From assembly GCA_024763085.1 (NCBI GenBank), contig JANTGE010000003.1, positions 1 through 40,826 on the forward strand: a DNA stretch of 40,826 nt. The letters run 5' to 3'. Of the stretch, positions 15,742 through 25,272 are shown one piece after another. Each line of letters opens with the position of its first letter. Positions within the stretch are counted from its first letter, which is position 1. Under the pieces are notes generated by a model. The model worked only from the letters and a program-made list of their open reading frames with translations, searched no databases and was not told the DNA's origin. Position numbers and translations under genes: made by a program. Source of the stretch: Acidimicrobiia bacterium. Its GTDB lineage: Bacteria > Actinomycetota > Acidimicrobiia > Spongiisociales > UBA4744.

Positions 15742-16238
15742 TGACGGCGAGAACCGGCACCGCGGTCGCTGTCTCCATCCTGATGCTCGGCGTCGCGGTG
15801 GCGGTGAGCTGGCTCCTGCTCGGTCCGGCCATCATGGGAGCGTCCCCCGCGGCCCTCGACGGCCCTCTTGCCCAGCCGAGTCCTGCCGCACCCGCCCCGG
15901 CAGGGCTCGCAGGGCAGGAGATCGCCACCGGTGCGTTTCAGCTCGCCCAGCCCCGGGACCCGTTCAGGCCGCTGATCACCGAAGGATCCCCGGTTGGAGG
16001 TGGGGGAGGGACCGGCACCTTCGAGCCGTCCGGGATCCGGGTAGAGCTCATGGAGGTCCGCGACGTAGCCGGTGTCTTGCGAGCGACGGTGCAAGTCGAC
16101 TCCACCTCATACGATGTAGGAGTCGGTGACGTCTTCGCCGACGACTTCATGGTGGTGAGTCTCGACACCGACTCAGTGGTGATCCTCTACCGGGACAACG
16201 CCTTCACCCTGACGGTTGGCGATGTGATCTTCAAGTAG
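15741..16238 (+). CDS. PilP/GspC-like pilus protein
   Basis: A 165-residue protein with an N-terminal transmembrane helix (about residues 8-30), a Pro/Ala-rich linker (PSPAAPAPAG), the PilP-like motif RDPFRPLI at about 72-79, a Gly-rich spacer and a C-terminal beta-rich domain (about 95-165) that resembles the GspC HR / PilP domain (ending DNAFTLTVGDVIFK). In diderms this domain contacts the secretin PilQ; no secretin is encoded here, so it probably only completes the PilMNO platform or meets cell-wall components. Unlike classical PilP, no lipoprotein Cys is visible. It ends the pilus block. Confidence 0.72.
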   Translation: MTARTGTAVAVSILMLGVAVAVSWLLLGPAIMGASPAALDGPLAQPSPAAPAPAGLAGQEIATGAFQLAQPRDPFRPLITEGSPVGGGGGTGTFEPSGIRVELMEVRDVAGVLRATVQVDSTSYDVGVGDVFADDFMVVSLDTDSVVILYRDNAFTLTVGDVIFK

Positions 16239-16276
16239 GACTTGCCGAGCCGTCCGACCGTGTCGAAACTATCACC

Positions 16277-17410
16277 ATGTTGCGATTCCTCACCGCCGGA
16301 GAGTCTCATGGTGTCGGACTCGTCACCATCGTCGACGGTCTGCCGGCTGGTCTTCGGTTCACCGCCGATGGGCTCGCCGGAGAGTTGGCACGGCGCCGGC
16401 AGGGATACGGCCGCGGACCGAGGATGCGGATCGAACGGGATGAGATCGAGATCATCGCCGGGATCCGGTTCGGCCTCACCACCGGCGCGCCCGTTGCGGT
16501 GGTCATCCGCAACACGGAAGCGGAACGGTGGAAGGACGAGTTGGACCCCGCTCCAGGAGGCAGGCCGAAGCGCCTCCTGACGACTCCCCGTCCCGGACAT
16601 GCCGACCTGCCCGGCATGCAGAAATACGACACCGGGGACGCCCGCCCGATCCTGGAGCGGGCCTCGGCCCGAGAGACCGCCGCAAGGGCGGTTGCCGGCT
16701 ATGCCGCCGAGGAACTCCTGGCGGCGCTCGGGGTGTCCGTCGTTGGCTCGGTCGTCCAGATTGGCGGCGAGACCGCCTCCCGGGCCGCCACCGTCGCGGA
16801 GCGGGAACTCATCGAAGCGTCGCCGACCAGATCCGTCGATGGTGCCGAGGCCATGATGATGGCGATCGACCGTGCCAAAGCCGACAGGGACACGCTGGGA
16901 GGAATCTTCGCGGTGGTAGCCGAAGGCGTACCCGCCGGACTCGGCTCTCACACCCAGTGGGACCGGCGACTCGACGGTCTGCTTGGACGGGCACTTCTGT
17001 CGATTCCCGCGGTGAAAGGCGTCGAGATCGGCGACGCGTTCGCCACGGCAGCGGGCCCCGGATCGGCGGCCCACGACGAGATCGACACCGATCGACGGCG
17101 CCTCTCCAACCGTGCAGGTGGCGTCGAGGGAGGAATGAGCAACGGCGAACCGATCGTGGTCAAAGCGGCGATGAAGCCTCTCTCGACGCTGATGCGCCCG
17201 CTTCGCACCGTGGACGTCGCAACCGGCGGGGCCGATGTGGCCTTCCGGGAGCGATCCGATGTCTGTGCCGTCCCGGCCGCGTCGGTCGTCGGCGAACACA
17301 TGGTGGCATGGACCCTTGCCGTGGCTTTCGTCGAGATGTTCGGAGGCGACACGATCACGGACGTGCAGGAGCGGGTCGCCGCCTACCGCGCGAGACTGGA
17401 CGAACGTTGA
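16277..17410 (+). CDS. aroC: Chorismate synthase
   Basis: A 377-residue enzyme converting 5-enolpyruvylshikimate-3-phosphate to chorismate with reduced FMN, the last step of the shikimate pathway. Signatures are GESHG at 8-12 (His11 near the active site), RRQGYGRGPRM at 40-50, the GMQKYDTGDARPILERAS segment and the C-terminal RSDVCAVPAASVVGEHM. Length is normal. It starts 38 bases after the pilus block with no clear promoter or ribosome-binding site. It overlaps aroK by 4 bases (TTGA). Confidence 0.96.
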   Translation: MLRFLTAGESHGVGLVTIVDGLPAGLRFTADGLAGELARRRQGYGRGPRMRIERDEIEIIAGIRFGLTTGAPVAVVIRNTEAERWKDELDPAPGGRPKRLLTTPRPGHADLPGMQKYDTGDARPILERASARETAARAVAGYAAEELLAALGVSVVGSVVQIGGETASRAATVAERELIEASPTRSVDGAEAMMMAIDRAKADRDTLGGIFAVVAEGVPAGLGSHTQWDRRLDGLLGRALLSIPAVKGVEIGDAFATAAGPGSAAHDEIDTDRRRLSNRAGGVEGGMSNGEPIVVKAAMKPLSTLMRPLRTVDVATGGADVAFRERSDVCAVPAASVVGEHMVAWTLAVAFVEMFGGDTITDVQERVAAYRARLDER

Positions 17411-17898
17411 AACTCTGGCTGGTGGGGCTGATGGGGGCCGGCAAGAGCACCGTCGGACGCAGAGTCGCGGAACGGCTGTCGACGACCTTCGGCGACATAG
17501 ACGCCGAACTCGCAGCCAGATACGGGCCGATCGAGGAGCAGTTCCGCAACCAGGACCTGTTCCGTGAACGCGAACGAGCACTCGTCGAAGAGTGGGCAAG
17601 GTCAGAACATCCTGAAGTCGTCGCCTGCGGTGGGGGCTCCGTCCTGCACCCAGACGCCCGGGCGGCCATGAGAAGGTCCGGTGTCGTCGTATGGCTCCGA
17701 GCGGGGCCTTCGATCCTCGCCACACGCGCCGATCCGGAAGGCCGCCCCCTGCTGCAGCACGATGACCCGAGTGCGGTGCTGGGCGACCTCGAACAAGATC
17801 GGAGAGCCGCCTACGACGAAGCGGCCCACGTCATGGTCGATGCCGGGCGGCCGATCGAGGAAGTCGTCGATGAGGTGATGCAGGCATGCAGCGGCTGA
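17407..17898 (+). CDS. aroK: Shikimate kinase
   Basis: A 163-residue P-loop kinase that phosphorylates shikimate at O3. Walker A GLMGAGKST spans residues 7-15; shikimate-binding Asp residues are D30/D32 in GDIDAEL; FRERE and CGGGSVL match the conserved Arg and Gly-rich binding segments; the lid Arg is in GRPLL. The ORF-track version begins far upstream in another frame of aroC. The real start is TTG 17407, overlapping the aroC stop (TTGA), which leaves only six residues before the P-loop as in other short shikimate kinases. Confidence 0.93.
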   Translation: MKLWLVGLMGAGKSTVGRRVAERLSTTFGDIDAELAARYGPIEEQFRNQDLFRERERALVEEWARSEHPEVVACGGGSVLHPDARAAMRRSGVVVWLRAGPSILATRADPEGRPLLQHDDPSAVLGDLEQDRRAAYDEAAHVMVDAGRPIEEVVDEVMQACSG

Positions 17899-18890
17899 CA
17901 GCGGGACACACCGAAGTCGTCATCGGCCGGCAGGTCGCTGTCGAATGCCTGCCCCAGCGGAGCGACCGGACCGGCGTCGTCGTGCTCGCCCAGCCGACCG
18001 TTGCGGCGACGGCTCAGGCGGTCGCGTCGGCGCACAGGGCTCCGGTTCTCGAGCTTCCCGATGGGGAGGCAGCGAAGCAACTGTCGGTCGTGGCATCCGT
18101 CGTCGAGCGGCTCGCGGAGCTGGGCCTCGACCGGCAAGGGGCCATCATCGGAGTCGGAGGTGGCGCTGCCACCGACACCACCGGGTTCGTCGGATCGGTC
18201 TACCTGCGTGGGATCGAGACGGCGTATGTACCGACCACGTTGCTTGCCGCAGTCGACGCAGCCATCGGCGGCAAGACGGCGGTGGACGCCACCGCGAAGA
18301 ACCTCATCGGGACGTTCTGGGAACCTGTCCGCGTGGCTGTCGACCTCGACATCCTCGAACGGTTGCCTGCCCACCTCGCCGCCGACGGATACGCGGAGAT
18401 CATCAAAGCCGCCATGATCGGTGGGGGACGCCTGTTCGACCTCCTCACCTCGGGCGCCGCGGTGGCCGAGGAGGTCATCTCCGAAGCGATTCAAGTCAAG
18501 GCGAGGATCGTAGAGAAGGATCTTCGAGAGCAGGGACTGAGAGCGGTGCTGAACTATGGCCACACGGTTGGCCATGCTTTCGAGGCGGCGGCCAATCTCC
18601 GTCACGGACACGCCGTCGCCATCGGCATGGAGATAGCTGCTGCCTTGAGTGAGGCACGGTTCGGATTTGATGGTCGCTCGATCCAATCCGGGCTGCTCGA
18701 CCGCTACCGGGTTCCGCGCTCGGTTCCGCAGGTTGGCTGGGATCAGCTCGTGCCGCTGCTGCGTCGCGACAAGAAGCGGACGGCCGGCCGTCTGCGGATG
18801 GTCTTGCTCGAGAGTGTCGGGCGCCCGGTCCTCGTCGAGGTCGACGAAGATGCGGTACGAGCGGTCGTCGAGCGATACACTGCCGTATGA
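17886..18890 (+). CDS. aroB: 3-Dehydroquinate synthase
   Basis: A 334-residue NAD- and metal-dependent cyclase that turns DAHP into 3-dehydroquinate. The NAD-binding GVGGGAATDTTGF is at 89-101 and PTTLLAAVDAAIGGKTAVD at 116-134. Zinc ligands match E171 (GYAEIIKAAMI), H226 (NYGHTVGH) and H242 (HGHAVAIGME). Slightly short compared with the usual 350-360 residues. It overlaps aroK by 13 bases and efp by 4. Confidence 0.95.
   Translation: MQRLTAGHTEVVIGRQVAVECLPQRSDRTGVVVLAQPTVAATAQAVASAHRAPVLELPDGEAAKQLSVVASVVERLAELGLDRQGAIIGVGGGAATDTTGFVGSVYLRGIETAYVPTTLLAAVDAAIGGKTAVDATAKNLIGTFWEPVRVAVDLDILERLPAHLAADGYAEIIKAAMIGGGRLFDLLTSGAAVAEEVISEAIQVKARIVEKDLREQGLRAVLNYGHTVGHAFEAAANLRHGHAVAIGMEIAAALSEARFGFDGRSIQSGLLDRYRVPRSVPQVGWDQLVPLLRRDKKRTAGRLRMVLLESVGRPVLVEVDEDAVRAVVERYTAV
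18876..18881 (+). promoter_or_regulatory. Candidate -10 box for leaderless efp
   Basis: TACACT lies inside the 3' end of aroB and ends 5 bases before the efp ATG, so transcription starting about there would begin at or next to the start codon. The same box-to-ATG geometry occurs before metK and rpe. No TTG-type -35 is evident. Translational coupling through the 4-base overlap with aroB is an alternative way to express efp. Confidence 0.35.
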
Positions 18891-19444
18891 TTTCGACGAA
18901 CGACGCCAGGCCGGGCATGGCCCTCGACCTTCCCGAAGGGCTGTTCGCCGTGCTCGAGTATCAGCATGTAAAACCGGGCAAAGGCAAGGCCTTCGTTCGG
19001 ATGAAGCTCAAGAATCTCGACACCGGAGCAGTCATCGACCGTACCTTCCGGGCAGGAGAGAACGTGCAACAAGCGGTCATCGACCGCCGGGAGCATCAGT
19101 TCCTCTACCGGGACGATCTCGGCTACCACTTCATGGACCTCGAAACGTACGCCCAGCTTGCAATCCCCGAAGAGGAGGTAGGCGAAGCCGCCGGCTACCT
19201 CGCCGACGGCCTCGTCGTGATCCTTCCCATGTATCAGGGAAACCCGATCAGCGTCGAGCTGCCTGCGTCCGTCGAGCTCGAGGTGGTCGAAGCCGAACCC
19301 GGGGTCAAGGGAGACAGGGTCTCCGGAGCGACCAAACCGGTCACGCTCTCCACCGGACTCGTCGTGCAGGTGCCCCTTTTCGTAGAAGCAGGCGACGTCG
19401 TCAAAGTAGACACCCGGACCGGCGACTACATCACGAGGGTCTAG
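18887..19444 (+). CDS. efp: Translation elongation factor P
   Basis: A 185-residue, three-domain KOW/OB protein that binds between the ribosomal P and E sites and relieves stalling at polyproline. The domain I loop reads KPGKGKAF, with the tip lysine at K32, which carries modifications in some bacteria. No dedicated modification enzyme is seen nearby. The C-terminal signature VQVPLFVEAGDVVKVDTRTG is intact. The ATG overlaps aroB by 4 bases. The aro-efp-nusB order is common in Gram-positive bacteria. Confidence 0.97.
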   Translation: MISTNDARPGMALDLPEGLFAVLEYQHVKPGKGKAFVRMKLKNLDTGAVIDRTFRAGENVQQAVIDRREHQFLYRDDLGYHFMDLETYAQLAIPEEEVGEAAGYLADGLVVILPMYQGNPISVELPASVELEVVEAEPGVKGDRVSGATKPVTLSTGLVVQVPLFVEAGDVVKVDTRTGDYITRV

Positions 19445-19446
19445 CC

Positions 19447-19797
19447 ATCGAAGCGAGAGCCCGCGCCGTGCAGGCGCTCTACGAAGCCGATCTTCGAGGC
19501 GGTGCGCCAGAGTTGAGCGACCTGCCACCCAAGGCTCGACGCCTGGTCGAGGGCACCCTCGAGCATCTTGCCGAACTCGACGCGGAGCTGGCCGCGACGT
19601 CGCGTCGCTGGCGGGTGGAGCGTATGGCACCGGTCGATCGGGCAATACTCCGGCTCGGACTCTATGAGCTGCGCCACGAAGCCACTCCGCCCGGCGTCGT
19701 CATCTCCGAGGCGGTCGATCTGGCAAAGACCTACTCGACCGACCGCAGCTCCGAATTCGTCAACGGGCTGCTTGCAACGCTCGCCGCCGACCGCTGA
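19447..19797 (+). CDS. nusB: Transcription antitermination factor NusB, probable AUC start
   Basis: A 116-residue all-helical NusB, which with NusE/S10 binds boxA RNA in rRNA transcription complexes. The N-terminal RARAVQALYEADL, the central RMAPVDRAILRLGLYEL and the C-terminal VISEAVDLAKTYSTDRSSEFVNG are diagnostic. No ATG, GTG or TTG precedes the conserved N-terminus in frame after efp. ATC 19447 has GAGGG 8 bases upstream and places IEARARAV as in other NusB proteins. GTG 19468 is the only canonical alternative and would remove the basic RNA-binding start. The ORF-track version includes efp sequence in another frame. Confidence 0.88.
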   Translation: MEARARAVQALYEADLRGGAPELSDLPPKARRLVEGTLEHLAELDAELAATSRRWRVERMAPVDRAILRLGLYELRHEATPPGVVISEAVDLAKTYSTDRSSEFVNGLLATLAADR

Positions 19798-19802
19798 TCT
19801 GC

Positions 19803-19808
19803 TACGCT
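19803..19808 (+). promoter_or_regulatory. Candidate -10 box of the pyr operon promoter
   Basis: TACGCT lies just after the nusB stop and about 10 bases before the PyrR-binding element, so a transcript starting near 19815 would carry the whole leader. No recognisable -35 hexamer is present at 16-18 bases upstream. A TTGCAA at 19772 is too far away (25 bases). Confidence 0.35.
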
Positions 19809-19817
19809 CGCCGAAAC

Positions 19818-21340
<1,523 letters not shown>

Positions 21341-21348
<8 letters not shown>

Positions 21349-22588
21349 GATCACACTCATCAACGGGACGGTGTTGACCCCCGACGGAGCCGTCTCGGCC
21401 GACGTCGTCATCGACGGAGACACGGTGGCCGCCGTCGGCAGTGACGGAGAGCGTCGTGGTGAGGTGCTCGACTGCGCGGGAGCCTACGTCGGTCCGGGGT
21501 TCGTCGATGTACACGTGCACTTCCGGGAACCCGGCTTGGAATGGAAAGAAGACATCGCCAGCGGTTCCGCGGCGGCAGCGGCCGGTGGGTTCACCGCCGT
21601 GGTGACGATGCCGAACACGGATCCGGCAATCGACAGCGGCCACCTGGCCAGGTACATCCTCGACCGCGGGAGAGAGGTCGGCTTCGTGGAAGTTGTACCG
21701 GCAGGAGCGATCACGCTTGGGCGGGCCGGTAGCGCCCTGGCGCATCTCGACGAACTCTGGAACGCCGGTGTACGGATCTTCAGCGACGACGGCGACGCAG
21801 TCGCCGACGCCGGGCTGCTCCGAATGGCGATGGAGTACCTGGCGGACAGGGGCGGGGTCATCGCCGAGCACGCGGAAGACGCCGGCCTGACCCGGGACGG
21901 CCACATGCACGAAGGGTCCGTGTCGTCACGCCTCGGGATGGGCGGCATGCCCGCGTTGGCAGAGGAAACGATCGTGGCCCGCGACCTCCGGCTGGTCGAA
22001 TTGACCGGCTGCCGATACCACGTTCAACACGTTTCCACGGCAGGCACCGTCGAGCTGGTTCGGCGGGCCAAAGCAGCAGGTATGCCGGTGACCGCCGAGG
22101 CCACACCTCATCACCTCACGCTCGACCATCGGGCGGTCGAGTCGATGGATCCGGCGTACAAGATGTACCCCCCGCTGCGTACACCGGACGACCTCGAGGC
22201 CGTGCGTGAGGCGCTGCGTGACGGGGTCATCGACCTGGTAGCCACCGACCATGCCCCCCATGCGGCCCATGAGAAGGACGTTCCCTTCGAGCATGCCCCG
22301 AGGGGGATCATTGGACTGGAAACGGCAGCTGCGCTCGTCGCGCCCCTGCTCGACACGCAGACCCTGTTCGATCGGTTGTCGGTGGCTCCGGCTCGCCTCG
22401 CCGGACTGGAGCGTCACGGATGGTGGATAGAGCCAGGGGCGCCGGCCAATCTGGTGGTTTTCGACCCGGACACCAGCTGGACGGTGCAGAGGTTCCGATC
22501 CAAGTCGGAGAACTCGCCGTACTTGGGGAGCGAGCTCACCGGCGCCGTGCGCTACACGATCTTCGAAGGGGCGGTTACCCACCGATGA
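21341..22588 (+). CDS. pyrC: Dihydroorotase (class I)
   Basis: A 415-residue amidohydrolase cyclising carbamoyl aspartate to dihydroorotate. The metal-binding HxH is H58/H60 in VDVHVHFREPG; later signatures are EATPHHLTLDH and LVATDHAPHA. ATG 21341 is preferred because GAGGAGG lies 6 bases upstream; the ORF-track ATG 21335 is only two codons earlier and sits against that site. The gene overlaps pyrB by 8 bases and pyrD by 4. The carA-carB pair that often follows pyrC in Actinobacteria is missing. Confidence 0.96.
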
Positions 22589-23487
22589 ACATCACGGCCT
22601 CGGTTGGACCGCTCGACCTGAGAACACCGCTGGTAGCTGCTGCCGGCACCGTCGGTTCGGTTGTCGATGTGGCGCCTGTCGCTGCGTTCGAAGCCTACGG
22701 AGGGGCGGTAGCGAAGTCGGTCAGCGATGAGCCCTGGCCAGGCCGGGAACCGCCGAGAGTCGCTCCGATTGCCACGGGCATGCTGAACGCTATCGGGATC
22801 CAGAACCCTGGTATCGAGGCCTGGATGGAGGACGTGGCTCCGCATCTGGGCGACGTCGGGGTGCCCGTGTGGGCTTCTGCGGTCGGTACGAATCCCGGAG
22901 CGTTTGCGTCGGTTGCGCGGCGTTTCGAAGATGCCGGCGTCGCCGCCGTAGAAGTCAACCTCTCCTGTCCGAACCTCGACGGCCACGGCATCATCGCCCT
23001 CGACCCGGAAGCGTCCCGACGAGTGATCCGCGAGGTCGCCGACGCGGTGGAGCTCCCGGTAGGTGCGAAGCTGTCGCCGAACGCGCAAGACATCGTCGGT
23101 ATCGCAGAGGCGGTCGTCGAGGCAGGGGCGTCCTTCCTCACCTTGACCAACACCATCTGGGGCGCTGCCATCGATCTCGACACGATGACCCCGGTGCTGT
23201 CTGCCGGGAAGGGTGGCTACTCGGGTCCCGGGTTGAAACCGATCTCACTTCGGTGTGTCCTCGACGTGCATCGAGCCATGCCGACCGTCCCGATCGTCGG
23301 CACCGGGGGAGTGCAGACCGGTCGCGATGTCGTTGAGTATCTCCTCGCGGGAGCGTCGGCAGTCGGCATCGGAACCGTCCACTTCGCGGAGCCGAAGGCC
23401 GGGCGCCGCATTCTCAAAGAGACGGTGCGTCTGGCCCGTCGTATGGGTGCCGCAACGCTTGGCGAACTGATCGGAGCGGCTGCGTGA
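22585..23487 (+). CDS. pyrD: Dihydroorotate dehydrogenase, class 1 (PyrDB-like)
   Basis: A 300-residue FMN barrel oxidising dihydroorotate to orotate. The active-site base is a cysteine, C128 in VEVNLSCPN, which marks class 1; class 2 enzymes use serine and have a membrane-binding N-terminal helix, absent here. GTGGVQTGRD and the FMN phosphate site near the C-terminus are intact. Class 1B enzymes need the iron-sulfur/FAD subunit PyrK for NAD reduction, but no pyrK is adjacent. ATG 22585 overlaps pyrC by 4 bases; the ORF-track start 165 bases upstream is inside pyrC. Confidence 0.93.
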   Translation: MNITASVGPLDLRTPLVAAAGTVGSVVDVAPVAAFEAYGGAVAKSVSDEPWPGREPPRVAPIATGMLNAIGIQNPGIEAWMEDVAPHLGDVGVPVWASAVGTNPGAFASVARRFEDAGVAAVEVNLSCPNLDGHGIIALDPEASRRVIREVADAVELPVGAKLSPNAQDIVGIAEAVVEAGASFLTLTNTIWGAAIDLDTMTPVLSAGKGGYSGPGLKPISLRCVLDVHRAMPTVPIVGTGGVQTGRDVVEYLLAGASAVGIGTVHFAEPKAGRRILKETVRLARRMGAATLGELIGAAA

Positions 23488-24161
23488 ACGCCAACCCTCT
23501 GATCGTTGCACTCGATGTTCCCACCGCCGAGGAGGCCGTCCTGCTCGCGAGGCGGCTCGCTCCGGCCGTCGGTGGGTTCAAAGTTGGACTGGAGTTGCTG
23601 TCCGGACCGGGACCGGCGACGGTCGCGGCGGTGGCGCGCCTCGGTAAGCCGGTGTTCATCGACGCGAAGCTCCATGACATACCGGCCACTGTCGGTCGGG
23701 CCGCCACGGCTCTGCGCCGCTTCGGCGGCCGCTGGCTCACCGTGCACGCGGCTGGAGGACCGGCCATGCTCGAGGCTGCGGTCGACGGGTTCGGTGACGG
23801 TGTCGTTGCGATCACGGTCCTGACGTCTCTCGACGACGCCACGCTCGCGAAGATGGGCTACCAGACCTCTGCCGGGAGACTCGTCGCTCGTCTGTCGAAG
23901 CTTGCCGCGGGTGCCGGTTGCGAAGGGGTGGTGGCTTCGGTACACGAACTTGGAGTCGTTCGTCAGGTCGCCCCCGACCTCACCGTGTTCACCCCTGGTA
24001 TCCGCCCGGAAGGTGCGGAGGTTGCCGACCAGAAGCGGGTCGCCACCCCGGGGGAGGCAACCCGCCGGGGAGCCGACTACCTCATCGTCGGCAGGCCGAT
24101 CACGAGGGCGGCCGACCCGCTCGCGGCAGCCGAATCCCTGCTGGTAGAGTGCCGTCCATGA
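23484..24161 (+). CDS. pyrF: Orotidine 5'-phosphate decarboxylase
   Basis: A 225-residue barrel enzyme producing UMP from OMP. The catalytic D-K-D array is D60, K62 and D65 in FIDAKLHDIPATV; the phosphate-binding end has FTPGIRPEG and YLIVGRPIT. It belongs to the short (about 220-240 residue) family typical of Firmicutes rather than the longer mycobacterial form. Start GTG 23484 overlaps pyrD by 4 bases (GTGA), and the end overlaps the mIHF gene by 4. Confidence 0.96.
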   Translation: MNANPLIVALDVPTAEEAVLLARRLAPAVGGFKVGLELLSGPGPATVAAVARLGKPVFIDAKLHDIPATVGRAATALRRFGGRWLTVHAAGGPAMLEAAVDGFGDGVVAITVLTSLDDATLAKMGYQTSAGRLVARLSKLAAGAGCEGVVASVHELGVVRQVAPDLTVFTPGIRPEGAEVADQKRVATPGEATRRGADYLIVGRPITRAADPLAAAESLLVECRP

Positions 24162-24469
24162 CACCTCCTTCACTTTCCGACGAGCAGCGTGCCGCCGCTC
24201 TGGCCAAAGCTGCCGAGGTCCGCCGTGTCCGGGCCGAGGTGAAACAACTGCTCAAGATGGGGGCCATCTCGTTCGCCGAAGTGCTCGAACGTGCCGAACA
24301 AGACGAGATGGTCGCCGGCATCAAAGTCTATGCCGTGCTGTCCTCGCTTCCCGGGTTTGGGAAGGTGAGAGCCAAACGGCTCATGGAGCAACTCGACATC
24401 GCGGACAGCAGGAGGCTGCGTGGGCTCGGTCGGCGGCAGCGGGCAGGACTCCTCGAAACGCTCTCGTAG
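24158..24469 (+). CDS. mihF: Actinobacterial integration host factor (mIHF-type DNA-binding protein)
   Basis: A 103-residue nucleoid-associated protein. The N-terminal part is a long basic helix (SDEQRAAALAKAAEVRRVRA) and the C-terminal half a helix-two-turns-helix DNA-binding module (LPGFGKVRAKRLMEQLDI, then RRLRGLGRRQR), like mycobacterial mIHF and Streptomyces sIHF. Position between pyrF and gmk is the conserved actinobacterial location. ATG 24158 overlaps pyrF by 4 bases; the longer ORF-track start is within pyrF. It is the strongest single marker of actinobacterial ancestry here. Confidence 0.92.
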   Translation: MTPPSLSDEQRAAALAKAAEVRRVRAEVKQLLKMGAISFAEVLERAEQDEMVAGIKVYAVLSSLPGFGKVRAKRLMEQLDIADSRRLRGLGRRQRAGLLETLS

Positions 24470-25037
24470 CGGCCGGCTTCTCGTCGTCTCGGGACCTTCC
24501 GGAGTCGGCAAGACGACCGTCGTGCGCGCCCTCGCCGCGCGCCATCCACTCCACTTCTCGGTGTCGGTGACGACCCGTCCGCCCCGTCTCGGTGAACGCG
24601 ACGGGATCGACTACCGCTTCGTCACCGAAACAGAGTTCGACGAGATGCGCCGCCGCGGGGAACTGCTCGAATGGGCCGAATACAGCGGGTATCGATACGG
24701 TACGCCGCGAGCACCGGTGCTGGCGCATCTGGCCGCCGGAGAGGATGTCCTGCTCGACATCGAAGTCAAAGGGGCCATGCAGGTGAAAGCAGCGATGGCA
24801 GAAGCCGTCACCGTCTTTCTGGCTCCGCCGTCCGTTGCCGAACTGGAACGCCGACTCGCAGGGCGCGGCGACACCGACCCGACCCAGGTGTCGCGACGTC
24901 TCATCATCGCCCGATGGCAACTGGAGGTAGCTCCGAGGATCTTCGACCATGTCGTCGTCAACGACGACGTCGAAACCGCTGTCGAACAGATCGTGCGTAT
25001 ACTGGAACACCCCGAACCGAGAGAGAACCCATCATGA
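24420..25037 (+). CDS. gmk: Guanylate kinase
   Basis: A 205-residue P-loop kinase converting GMP to GDP. Walker A SGPSGVGKT lies at 24-32; VSVTTRPPRLGERDGIDYRFV is the GMP-binding region, and the lid and adenine-binding parts follow. The N-terminus has an 18-residue Ser/Gly/Arg-rich extension, because the only plausible start is GTG 24420, preceded by GGAGG at 4 bases; it overlaps the mIHF gene by 50 bases. The gmk-rpoZ pairing is widely conserved. Confidence 0.95.
   Translation: MGSVGGSGQDSSKRSRSGRLLVVSGPSGVGKTTVVRALAARHPLHFSVSVTTRPPRLGERDGIDYRFVTETEFDEMRRRGELLEWAEYSGYRYGTPRAPVLAHLAAGEDVLLDIEVKGAMQVKAAMAEAVTVFLAPPSVAELERRLAGRGDTDPTQVSRRLIIARWQLEVAPRIFDHVVVNDDVETAVEQIVRILEHPEPRENPS
24998..25003 (+). 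promoter_or_regulatory. Candidate -10 box upstream of rpoZ
   Basis: TATACT inside the 3' end of gmk, 30 bases before the rpoZ ATG, matches the -10 box of the metK and infC promoters exactly. No clear -35 is seen. It may give rpoZ-coaBC an extra internal promoter. Confidence 0.3.
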
Positions 25038-25270
25038 TGCAACCACCGATCGAGGACCTGGTCGACGTCGCCGGAGGCCGCTTCGACCTCGTCGTCCTCG
25101 CCGCACGGAGGGCCCGACAGATCAACGCCTACTTCAACCAGCTCGGAGAAGGCATCGGCCACTATGTGCCACCGCAGGTGCACACGTTGAGCCACAAGCC
25201 GCTCACGATCGCGTTCGAGGAGATCGCCGCAGGGAAGGTCATCGCCGAGCGGACCGAAGAAGAAGCCTGA
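25034..25270 (+). CDS. rpoZ: RNA polymerase omega subunit
   Basis: A 78-residue omega subunit that helps assemble beta' into RNA polymerase. The core RFDLVVLAARRARQINAYFN and the later KPLTIAFEEIAAGKV match actinobacterial RpoZ. ATG 25034 overlaps the gmk stop by 4 bases; a second ATG follows at once (25037). The ORF-track start, in gmk, is not credible. Length is typical. Confidence 0.94.
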   Translation: MMQPPIEDLVDVAGGRFDLVVLAARRARQINAYFNQLGEGIGHYVPPQVHTLSHKPLTIAFEEIAAGKVIAERTEEEA

Positions 25271-25272
25271 AG

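Noticed and set aside
16239-16276. TATCAC just before aroC as a -10 box
   Set aside because: It ends one base before the ATG, too close even for a leaderless transcript, and has no -35 partner.
16528-17406. Long Arg-rich N-terminal extension of aroK in the ORF track
   Set aside because: It is an out-of-frame reading of aroC; shikimate kinase needs only a few residues before its P-loop.
18649-19446. N-terminal 266 residues of the ORF-track version of nusB
   Set aside because: This part is an Arg-rich reading of efp and aroB in another frame; both host genes are unmistakable.
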